The position numbers and the translations under genes are program-made. Of a stretch of DNA of 14,116 nt, positions 8,041 to 14,116 are shown piece by piece. The stretch covers positions 1-14,116 of the forward strand of contig DAIDJC010000052.1 of assembly GCA_027451565.1 (NCBI GenBank), given 5' to 3'. Every line of letters starts with the position of its first letter. The stretch's first letter is position 1. The notes under the pieces were generated by a model. It had not been told where the DNA came from, searched no databases, and saw nothing but the letters and a program-made list of their open reading frames with translations. The stretch comes from Limisphaerales bacterium. Lineage in GTDB: Bacteria > Verrucomicrobiota > Verrucomicrobiia > Limisphaerales > UBA11358.

Positions 8041-8236
8041 TAAAAACCTTCAAATCCTTCCCCGGCCAGAGTGGATTCCTTACGCAAAACCTTCCCATCC
8101 TTGCTCTCGGTCATTTGCACGATGATGCCTTTCCCGTCGCCGGTGAAGGTCTGGAGGTGAATCTCCCGCACGCGGCCATTCCTCCGCCTGCTCTTTGGAT
8201 TTCTTCCCATCGGCGCTCAACCATCGCTTTCAGCAA
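8040..8236 (-). pseudogene. Decayed gene tail upstream of and overlapping the 780-residue gene
   Basis: Minus-strand frame 8043-8180 encodes 46 residues with normal codon use (NGRVREIHLQ, then FTGDGKGIIVQMTESKDGK, ending GEGFEGF). It stops with TAA at 8040-8042, overlapping the next ATG by one base (TAATG). Upstream, coding character moves to another frame (RWLSADGKKSKEQAEE, about 8182-8235), implying a one-base frameshift near 8180. The first frame does extend back to ATG 8210, but that part is MGRNPKSRRR with rare AGA/AGG codons and no ribosome-binding site, so a genuine 56-residue protein is less likely. The fossil begins just after the rhamnosidase stop codon, so most of the original gene has been deleted. 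The stop-start overlap suggests it was once a full operon member. I do not recognise the family. Confidence 0.5.
8047..8051 (-). promoter_or_regulatory. Ribosome-binding site of the 780-residue protein gene
   Basis: GAAGG on the minus strand, 6 bp upstream of the ATG at 8040. It is one of the few clear Shine-Dalgarno sites in the window and supports that start. It lies inside the tail of the decayed upstream gene. Confidence 0.6.
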
Positions 8237-8242
8237 ACGGTC

Positions 8243-11212
8243 CTAATGTGTTGCCAATAAAAGCACCGGACCAAGCAGGCCGGATGGCATCAAGGCGGTT
8301 TGGGCAGTCAGCTTGCGAATGTTCGTGCGGGTAAACCGCTGGCTTGATGGCAGTGTTTGGTCTCCAATAATCCGGTTAGGCCAAAAGTTCACGACTTGAA
8401 TTTCCAGGTGATTGTCTGCGGCCTGAATTGCACGGGAAATATTCACGCGAAACGGTGGTGTCCATGTGATGCCAAGGTCGCGGCCATTCAATCGAACGCG
8501 GGCCAGTTCCCGCACATCCCCAAGGTCCAGCCAGATTTCCCCACCCTGCCCCGCCTTCGCCGCATCCGGCAGGTCAAAGGTCTTTGTATAAACTGCCGTG
8601 CCGGAGTAATACTTGATTCCGGGTTCGGGCCGCGCAGTCCAATCAGTCAAATCCGGGAAGGTAACTGCTGCCGGGCCACCCCAGCGCGGATCAAAATGCA
8701 CCTGCCACGGCCCATCCAAGGTGGCAAGGGTTGACATATCCGGGTCATTGAGGCTGGCCGTGGCCGGGTGTTGCACCGCAGGGTCGCGAAAAACGATAAA
8801 CATCGAACCGCATGGAGAGAATCTCAACGGCAGGGTGGTGCAACCCCTGGCCTGGGTGTAGGAATCGGCAAACCGGCGCGCGCCCGAAACGGGGTCCCAT
8901 ATCTCCGGCGCTTTGCCGGAAACCCTGAAGGTGCAGAACACTGCGGCCGCATTCGTGGAACGGTTGGCCACGAAATAAATATCCTCTCCTGGTTTCCTCC
9001 GGTGAATGTATCCCAAGTCCAGCGAGGTCTCGCGGCCCGCATCGGAGCCTGGCGCCAGATTGTCCCCACCCTGCATGCGGGGGTCCTTGACCCAGATGCA
9101 ATCCGGCGGCACTCCATCAGCCTGCAAAACTTCGCGCGCGGTTCGATCCGCAATCACCCGGCCTTTGCCGTTGTTTCCATTCCACAACTCATCCGCCAGC
9201 TTCTTCACGGCTGCATCGGTGGACGCAAAATCTTTTAGCGTTTCACCCCGTCCCGGCTTGGGGCCAATCACTGTGGCGCCAGCCGCCACCAGCGACCGGA
9301 TTTTCTCCAGCACCGGCAGTGAAATCGCATCCCGATCCGGCAGCACCAGCATGCGGTAGCTCATGCCATCCGGCAGGACGATCCTGCCTTCCCTCACCTG
9401 GACACGCTGGATCAGGGCCTCGGCGGTAATGACATCGTAATCATAGCCGGGAAGCACGTGGGCGGGATCGGATGCCTTGAGCTGGGAAAAATTGGGGACT
9501 TGATCGCCATAATAATAACAGGCATCCGCCACAAACAAACCCTGCTGCAGCATGAACTGGCAACGGTTGATGTAGGCGAAGAATGGCGCGGAATCATCCC
9601 ACCAAGTCACCTTGGGGTTGAGATGGGTGCCGGCAAAATATTGCTGGCCGGGTATGCCGGTTGAATCCGGCGAGCAGACAAAGGCATGCCAGACCAGCCG
9701 GTTCATGCCTTCGCACAGGGCCTGGTCAAAGGATGGCTTCAAATTGTTCCAAAGGCGCTCCTGCCAGTTCGGGCCAATGGTGGTAAAACCCTCGTCCTGA
9801 GTGATGCGGTGACCATAGGTGTGCGCGGCGCTCGCTGGTTGCTTCACAAAAAAGCGGTTGGAATCGCCAATGCGATGGGTCCACGACCATGCCCAGAACT
9901 CGCTCATCGGCACGTCGTCCCAGCCCAGGCAACGTTGCGCATCTATGGGAACGGAATGCGGACCGCCGGACTCGGGATGAATTTCCAGCCCGTGCCTGTG
10001 GGCATTGTCCCGGAAAAGCCGGTAATGATCATCTATGGCCAGGTCGCCAAGGGTCTGGCGATAATCAAAGAGAAACCGATCGCTCTGCCCACGCGAATTC
10101 AATATCCGCCCAGCCAGCACCGGCAGCCACGGAACCATGTCATAGCCATGGCGCTTTTTAAATTCCTCCGGCAGCGCGGGGGTCCAATTGGCCAGTTCGA
10201 TTTCCCAACTGTCCGTGTGCAGGTATTTCAGGGTGTTTCCAGCCAGCGGCCCGGCATCACCAATCAATGGCTCGACCACTTTGTCCCAGTATTTTTGAAA
10301 GGCCGTGGCGCTGTAAACATCCAGGGCAAAACCGCCCCAGCCATCACTGCTGGTGGAAACATAGGCGTGATCCCCCACAGTGCGACCAAACCGAAGCACC
10401 TGCCATTCGCCATCCGGCGCGTTCCACTGAAGGACGCCTTGCTCATCCATTTTTCCGGTTAAATCCACCACCTCCGCCGCATCCGCATCCTGCTCGCCGG
10501 GAGTGGCTGGATACTCGGCAAACAAAGGGCTGGAGTCTGGCGCGGAAAAAGGTGTGAGGGATTGTTGCAACGCCTTTTGCATCCAGTTTTTCAGCGGCTT
10601 ATGGGAAGGGGCCTTTTTTATGCGGTAGGCAACCACAGCCGTGTCACGGTAAAAACCCTCCCGGGTCTCGGGAACGGGCAGGCGCAGGGTGACATTCGTG
10701 CCGCCGGCACATTGCCGTTCCGACCACACATACTTTTCAGCCGCATCCTCCCTGGACACCACCGGGCCGCCAAGGTTCCATCCGCTCTGGATGTTCAGGC
10801 TCATCTCCAACCCAAGGCGGCTGGCCTCGCGCAGGGTGTGTTTGTAAAGTTCGCGCCAGGCGGGCGACATGAACGTGGGTCCATGCGGCACCGGGGCATT
10901 GCCGTCCTGGTCCGCCCCGCCTGCGTCTATGAGCACAGCCCCGCCAAAACCCTTGGCCTTCATTTCCTCCAGGTCGCGAGTGATGGAGGCTTTCGTGACA
11001 TTGCCATTGAGCCACCACCAATAGGCACGAAGACGCGCTTCACGCGGTGGGTCATTCCATCCGGCGTCCAAGGCCATGGTGTTGCTGGCCTGCGCACGTC
11101 CCTCAGGCTGCCAAACAAGCCAAAACAGAAGGCAAATGAAAAAAAGAAACCTGCTGCCACGACATCCCATCAGCGCCCCCGCGCATTGAGTTGACGGTGA
11201 TTTTTTGTGCAT
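8243..11212 (-). CDS. GH106-like alpha-L-rhamnosidase, secreted
   Basis: This is a 989-residue protein from ATG 11212. A signal peptide (FLFFICLLFWLVW, then RAQA) is followed by RAYWWWLNGNVTKASITRDL and the GGAVLIDAGG segment, the hallmark opening of GH106-type enzymes with a (beta/alpha)8 core. Candidate active-site acids in conserved contexts are E337 (TDSWEIELANW), E414 (HPESGG) and E474 (TQDEGFTT), followed by CEGMNRLVWHAF. The last 170 residues form a galactose-binding-like beta-sandwich (LDLGDVRELARVRLNGRDLG). GH106 enzymes release alpha-L-rhamnose from pectic rhamnogalacturonan and related glycans; the exact substrate cannot be told. ATG 11170, just before the hydrophobic core, is an equally good start. 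The frame is open to TTG 11269, but that codon lies in a terminator-like structure and is rejected. The 780-residue enzyme-like protein lies downstream on the same strand. Confidence 0.88.
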   Translation of the reverse strand: MHKKSPSTQCAGALMGCRGSRFLFFICLLFWLVWQPEGRAQASNTMALDAGWNDPPREARLRAYWWWLNGNVTKASITRDLEEMKAKGFGGAVLIDAGGADQDGNAPVPHGPTFMSPAWRELYKHTLREASRLGLEMSLNIQSGWNLGGPVVSREDAAEKYVWSERQCAGGTNVTLRLPVPETREGFYRDTAVVAYRIKKAPSHKPLKNWMQKALQQSLTPFSAPDSSPLFAEYPATPGEQDADAAEVVDLTGKMDEQGVLQWNAPDGEWQVLRFGRTVGDHAYVSTSSDGWGGFALDVYSATAFQKYWDKVVEPLIGDAGPLAGNTLKYLHTDSWEIELANWTPALPEEFKKRHGYDMVPWLPVLAGRILNSRGQSDRFLFDYRQTLGDLAIDDHYRLFRDNAHRHGLEIHPESGGPHSVPIDAQRCLGWDDVPMSEFWAWSWTHRIGDSNRFFVKQPASAAHTYGHRITQDEGFTTIGPNWQERLWNNLKPSFDQALCEGMNRLVWHAFVCSPDSTGIPGQQYFAGTHLNPKVTWWDDSAPFFAYINRCQFMLQQGLFVADACYYYGDQVPNFSQLKASDPAHVLPGYDYDVITAEALIQRVQVREGRIVLPDGMSYRMLVLPDRDAISLPVLEKIRSLVAAGATVIGPKPGRGETLKDFASTDAAVKKLADELWNGNNGKGRVIADRTAREVLQADGVPPDCIWVKDPRMQGGDNLAPGSDAGRETSLDLGYIHRRKPGEDIYFVANRSTNAAAVFCTFRVSGKAPEIWDPVSGARRFADSYTQARGCTTLPLRFSPCGSMFIVFRDPAVQHPATASLNDPDMSTLATLDGPWQVHFDPRWGGPAAVTFPDLTDWTARPEPGIKYYSGTAVYTKTFDLPDAAKAGQGGEIWLDLGDVRELARVRLNGRDLGITWTPPFRVNISRAIQAADNHLEIQVVNFWPNRIIGDQTLPSSQRFTRTNIRKLTAQTALMPSGLLGPVLLLATH

Positions 11213-11240
11213 TCCCCAAGGGTATTGCCGCCGGGCGAAT

Positions 11241-11269
11241 TTTAAAGGGTAATTGCGCGGCAACGACAA
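11241..11269 (-). promoter_or_regulatory. Possible promoter of the rhamnosidase gene
   Basis: Minus strand TTGTCG (11264-11269), a 17-bp spacer, then TTTAAA (11241-11246): 4/6 matches to each sigma-70 hexamer. It would start transcription about 20 bp before ATG 11212. The -35 overlaps the T-tract of the preceding terminator-like hairpin. This is a consensus match only. Confidence 0.3.
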
Positions 11270-11305
11270 GAAAAGCCGCCAGGCGGCCCGGGGGTCCTGC
11301 CCCGG
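11267..11305 (-). terminator. Terminator-like tandem hairpins after the OB-fold gene
   Basis: On the minus strand, about 50 bp after the OB-fold gene stop, there are two GC-rich hairpins in a row. The first is CCGGGG/CCCCGG around a short loop (about 11288-11305). The second is GCCGC-CTG-GCGGC (11275-11287), followed directly by TTTTCTTG (11267-11274). The second has the form of a rho-independent terminator with a short, interrupted U-tract. It would separate the OB-fold gene from the rhamnosidase operon. Confidence 0.5.
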
Positions 11306-11353
11306 ACCGGCACCGCGAAAGCCAAATCCGCTAAAATAGGAGGCGGTCAGCCC

Positions 11354-12772
11354 TCACTTTGAATCCAAGCTTTTCCACTTTGCATACAGGGCAAGACGGA
11401 TCACAACAATCAAAATGATCAATTCCATGGCCCCAACGATGAGAACCCAGTTATCCGGCGGGGTGCTGGTTGGGGCAAGGGAGACCACCTGCACATCCTG
11501 CGGGGAACGGAGCAGGAGTCGGAATGATTTTGCCCTCCAATCCTTTCCTGCCTGCCAGTTGTTGCCCCGTTCGATGAGGCAGATGCCGGTCACGTTGACC
11601 TGGCTGCCACTGGGCAGGTCGGAGAAACGTCCGATGCTGGCATCCGCCGGCAGGTAGGCTTGAAAAACAAAATCCCCCGCTGAGAGTAACAGGAATTGGT
11701 TCACCCCGCGATCCACGCGCTGCAGGACCTTCGCGGATAATTGCACCAGCTTGGAGTCATGGACACCAGTCAATATCTCATTCAGGTCAACGGCATCCGG
11801 TTTAGGCTCGGAACTGACGCCGGTTTTCCGGTATATCGCATCCTCGAGCACCGGGGAATATTCCCCTTTGGTCGGCCAGCCCACAATTTCAACCTGGTCC
11901 CCGGGGTTCACTTCATCGCGCAAGGTTGTCTGACATTGCAAACCCAGTGATCCATCCTGAATGAAAATCGCCCGGCCCGGCTCAAAATAAGTCACGGTTC
12001 CGGTCACCTTCACCCGATGAGAAGTCACGCCCTCGGGGGTGAACCTCAAAAGCCTGTCAATGGACTGCGCTGGCGCGCTGAAAGGATTAAACGGGGCGTT
12101 CTTGACCACTGCAAGGCCATCGGCATTTGGCACAAGCAGACGAACCCCAAACAACTGCCTTTGGCGGTTGAACAAGGTCGCACAAACCCCACGCACACGC
12201 ACCTTGGCGTCCAGCAGGTCGTTGAGCTGGCTGGTGGGCACCTCCTTGGTCACCACGGTGAAACGCTCGCCGTCGGCCACAATTTCCAGGTAATAATCGC
12301 CCGTGGGCTTCTCATAATTCACTGAGCGCACCATTCCGCTGATTTCCACAAACTGGCTGTCCTGGGATCCGCTTAGAAGCTCCTCCGCACTCACCGGCCT
12401 GGCCTCCGGAAGCGGTCCCTGGCCAGTCACTTGGATGGATGACACCAGCACAACCGGCGCAAATTCGCCCGAACCCGTCACCCCGTCCACATCTATGATC
12501 TGCCCCGGGACCAGCGGGATGGAATTTGTCACCTGCAAATATATCCCGGCCGTGTCGTCCTGCACGAAACGTGAGAAAAGCCCGTCATCATAGAATGTCA
12601 CAACCCCGTGGAGCTTCACCGGCACATGCTTTTCAGCATCGGCGGCGGAAAGTCCGCGAACCTCCGCCGCAGTTGTCAATGTTGGCTCAACAGATTCGGC
12701 GGGAATCGCCGGCAAAACGCCCATTATCGCGATGCCTAAACCTAACATGCGGATGAATTTGATTTTTTTCAT
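11354..12772 (-). CDS. Membrane-anchored tandem OB-fold-like protein (kinase-less sensor ectodomain)
   Basis: This is a 472-residue protein. A signal peptide or N-anchor (MKKIKFIRMLGLGIAIMGVL) is followed by LTTAAEVRGLSAADAEKHVPV, then KLHGVVTFYDDG...FVQDDTAGIYL and DVDGV, an OB-fold-like module. A second module follows (EISGMVRSVNY...VRVRGVCATLF). The pair is then repeated: VKVTGTVTYFEPGRAIFIQDG...VEIVGW and VNVTGICLIERGNNW. So a unit of about 200 residues is duplicated (about 30-225 and 235-430). A transmembrane helix near the end (WVLIVGAMELIILIVVIRLAL) leaves only about 10 residues beyond it. In Verrucomicrobia this ectodomain, as I recall it, is normally fused to PAS/histidine-kinase or similar signalling domains; none is present here, and no kinase-like sequence follows the TGA. 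The protein may be an orphan ligand-binding protein or a truncated sensor. There is no clear ribosome-binding site at the ATG. Confidence 0.82.
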   Translation of the reverse strand: MKKIKFIRMLGLGIAIMGVLPAIPAESVEPTLTTAAEVRGLSAADAEKHVPVKLHGVVTFYDDGLFSRFVQDDTAGIYLQVTNSIPLVPGQIIDVDGVTGSGEFAPVVLVSSIQVTGQGPLPEARPVSAEELLSGSQDSQFVEISGMVRSVNYEKPTGDYYLEIVADGERFTVVTKEVPTSQLNDLLDAKVRVRGVCATLFNRQRQLFGVRLLVPNADGLAVVKNAPFNPFSAPAQSIDRLLRFTPEGVTSHRVKVTGTVTYFEPGRAIFIQDGSLGLQCQTTLRDEVNPGDQVEIVGWPTKGEYSPVLEDAIYRKTGVSSEPKPDAVDLNEILTGVHDSKLVQLSAKVLQRVDRGVNQFLLLSAGDFVFQAYLPADASIGRFSDLPSGSQVNVTGICLIERGNNWQAGKDWRAKSFRLLLRSPQDVQVVSLAPTSTPPDNWVLIVGAMELIILIVVIRLALYAKWKSLDSK

Positions 12773-13250
12773 GGGATTCGAGTTTTGTTTGTTGGGGATA
12801 TGCCTTGCCCTTCGGCACCGGCGTTTTGTTTTCTGCGTGCAAAAATCCTGCGGGCGGCAGCCATGCGATACATTTTGCTATTTCTGCCATTCTCAGCCCA
12901 AGTTCGGGCTTGGCAAGTTTTTTTAATTTGAATTTTTAGCGCATCTCCCCCGAGCAAGCCCGATTGGACGGCGGGATGGCGAGTCCCGTGAATCTCTGCA
13001 TGGGGCTGCAAGGCATGAGCCAACGAAGCCTGCGGACAAAAGCGCCGCCGCCCGACGGGTTTTTGCGCCCAGTAGCCTGACTGAAAATTCGGAGGGTTTC
13101 TTGGAAGGTTTTCCATGAAGCAAGCGTTGGAAGGAATTCTTGGAAAAGTGATTTGCAGTTTGCCGGAGGCTGGCTCGATTGCCTTGGTTCAGTCCAATCC
13201 GTGCAGACAGGAGGCGCGAGGGGGGGGGCGCATCCGGCGTTCTGCCATGA
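12773..13250. other. 478-bp intergenic region between Acr3 and OB-fold genes
   Basis: No supported gene. Frames of 60-115 codons on both strands (for example minus 12769-13116) lack ribosome-binding sites, family resemblance and coding-like composition. The region holds a nine-G run (13220-13228), a hairpin plus seven-T tract (12895-12924) and an A/T-rich stretch that could lie upstream of an OB-fold gene promoter, but I could not place convincing -35/-10 boxes. The direct repeat TTCTTGGAA occurs at 13098-13106 and 13137-13145. Confidence 0.5.
12895..12924 (+). repeat. Inverted repeat followed by a T-tract
   Basis: AGCCC-AAGTTC-GGGCT (12895-12910), with an alternative CCAAG/CTTGG stem (12898-12913), is followed after a few bases by seven T (12918-12924). 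It has the look of a plus-strand terminator, but no plus-strand gene leads into it. On the minus strand it lies about 125 bp upstream of the OB-fold gene and could instead be an operator or part of the leader. Confidence 0.25.
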
Positions 13251-14116
13251 TCAGCGCCCGTACCAACCGCGCGACGAGTTGCATACCTTGCACACCGAGA
13301 GCATCACCGGCACTTCCACCAACACGCCCACCACGCATGCCAGCGCCGCGCCCGAGCTGGGGCCGAACAGCGTAATGGCCACCGCCACCGCCAGTTCAAA
13401 GAAATTGCTCGCGCCGATGAGCGCGCCGGGCGAGGCGACGTTATGCGGCACTTTCAATTTGCGCATGATCAGGTAGGTGAGGCTTGAATTGAAATAGACC
13501 TGGATCAAAATCGGCACGGCCAGCAGGATGACCGCGAACCATTTCGTCGTAAGGTTGTCGGCTTGGAACGCGAAGATCAGCGCCAGCGTCAGCAGCAGCG
13601 CCCACATCATCACCGGATGAAACTTCGGCAGGAAATGCTTTTCAAACCATTCCTTGCCGCGTGATTTCAGCAGCAACGCGCGCGTCAGCCAGCCCGCCGT
13701 CAGTGGGACGACGATAAACACCATCACGCTCGTGACGAGCACCCTGGGCGGCACAACCACGTTGGCCACCCCGCACAAAAACATCACGACCGGCGCAAAG
13801 GCCACCAGCATGATGAGGTCGTTCACCGCCACCTGCACCAGCGTGTAGGCCGGGTCGCCATCCGTGAGGTAAGACCATACAAAAACCATGGCCGTGCAGG
13901 GTGCAGCGGCGAGAATGATGAGACCGGCGGTATAATTTTTCGCCGTCTCGGCGTCAATCCAATGGGCAAAAATATGCTGCATGAAAAGCCATGCGAGGAA
14001 AGCCATGCTGAATGGCTTCACCAGCCAGTTCACAAACAGCGACTGGACGCGATCGACCCCGGCCAGGGTCGGGCCGTCGCCGCCAATGCATTTTACCCCC
14101 TTTTCGGCCAGGTACG
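13251..14116 (-). CDS. acr3: Acr3-family arsenite efflux transporter, N-terminally truncated and fused to a foreign segment
   Basis: From LFVNWLVKPFSMAF (about 14039 downward) to the TGA at 13251 the sequence is a clear Acr3/ArsB-type permease. It has the conserved APCTAMVFVWSYLTDGDP segment (functional Cys codon at 13896-13898), VAVNDLIM, PILIQVYFNSS, LIGASNFFELAVAV, SGAALACVVGVLVEVPVML and the typical end NSSRGWYGR. About eight hydrophobic segments are visible. Acr3 exports arsenite from the cytoplasm. The expected 80-90 N-terminal residues with the first two helices are missing. Upstream of LFVNW the frame stays open to the window edge but encodes a different protein (see the 14052-14116 entry), so the join is in frame. 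A product lacking the first helices is probably non-functional, so this may be a pseudogene. No other ars genes are visible. The gene's 5' end is outside the window. Confidence 0.75.
   Translation of the reverse strand, partial: YLAEKGVKCIGGDGPTLAGVDRVQSLFVNWLVKPFSMAFLAWLFMQHIFAHWIDAETAKNYTAGLIILAAAPCTAMVFVWSYLTDGDPAYTLVQVAVNDLIMLVAFAPVVMFLCGVANVVVPPRVLVTSVMVFIVVPLTAGWLTRALLLKSRGKEWFEKHFLPKFHPVMMWALLLTLALIFAFQADNLTTKWFAVILLAVPILIQVYFNSSLTYLIMRKLKVPHNVASPGALIGASNFFELAVAVAITLFGPSSGAALACVVGVLVEVPVMLSVCKVCNSSRGWYGR
14052..14116 (-). pseudogene. Fragment of a cyclase-family (kynurenine formamidase-like) protein fused to Acr3
   Basis: Read on the minus strand from the window edge, the sequence is YLAEKG and then VKCIGGDGPTLAGVD. 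It resembles the conserved stretch of cyclase-family metal-dependent hydrolases (PF04199) with the form YLxEKGVKxIGxDGPTLGGVD. Homologues then continue with RALMTYW; here GVD is followed after four residues by the Acr3 segment LFVNWLVKPF. Only about 22 residues are visible, so the assignment rests on motif memory. How much of the cyclase lies beyond the edge is unknown. Confidence 0.45.

Noticed and set aside
8040..8210. Stand-alone 56-residue small protein from ATG 8210
   Set aside because: Its first ten codons use rare AGA/AGG arginines and look non-coding, and coding character continues upstream in another frame; kept as an alternative to the fossil reading.
9686..10462. 258-codon plus-strand frame inside the rhamnosidase gene
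   Set aside because: It is antisense to strongly conserved GH106 sequence; openness is a by-product of the codon use of the real gene.
11213..11269. TTG start at 11269 for the rhamnosidase
   Set aside because: It lies in the T-tract of the terminator-like hairpin and at the putative -35, and it gives an overlong leader before the signal peptide.
12769..13116. 115-codon minus-strand frame upstream of the OB-fold gene
   Set aside because: Basic, proline- and histidine-rich composition without motif or ribosome-binding site, and a competing open frame in the same stretch; most likely non-coding.
1..14116. CRISPR arrays, tRNA/rRNA genes, insertion sequences, defence or toxin-antitoxin modules
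   Set aside because: No regularly spaced repeats, cloverleaf-like sequence, transposase motif or recognisable defence domains were seen on either strand.

Overview
The window looks like chromosomal DNA of a Verrucomicrobiota-type bacterium (Pedosphaera/Limisphaerales-like). This is an inference from gene content: secreted GH106-like rhamnosidase, tandem OB-fold membrane protein, Sel1/TPR proteins, many signal peptides, weak or absent Shine-Dalgarno sites and moderately high GC. No RNA gene, CRISPR array or intact mobile element was seen.

Layout. Bases 1-840 (+) are the C-terminal HEAT/TPR part of a larger protein cut by the left edge. It converges, across about 600 bp with no convincing gene, on a minus-strand block filling the rest of the window. 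Read in the direction of transcription (right to left), that block holds: an Acr3-type arsenite transporter lacking its N-terminus and fused in frame to a piece of a cyclase-family protein at the right edge; a 478-bp gap; a membrane-anchored protein with duplicated OB-fold-like units, resembling a sensor ectodomain but without any kinase; a terminator-like double hairpin and a possible promoter; a large GH106-like alpha-L-rhamnosidase; a decayed gene tail; a 780-residue secreted protein of an unassigned family that looks like a toroid plus beta-sandwich carbohydrate enzyme; a second decayed gene; a membrane M48 metallopeptidase; and a secreted Sel1-repeat protein only 4 bp downstream of the peptidase.

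How the genes may work together. The rhamnosidase and the 780-residue protein look like the surviving core of a small polysaccharide-degradation operon for rhamnose-containing glycans. Two gene fossils sit at exactly the junctions where operon partners would be: one ends in a TAATG stop-start overlap with the 780-residue gene, and the other begins 4 bp after that gene's stop. This suggests an operon that once had at least two more genes. The M48/Sel1 pair is probably translationally coupled and may be a membrane protease with a periplasmic scaffold partner. Several genes in this block are broken, truncated or chimeric, so the region appears rearranged. No known defence or mobile system was recognised; the most novel items are the unassigned 780-residue family, the M48-Sel1 pair and the cyclase-Acr3 chimera.
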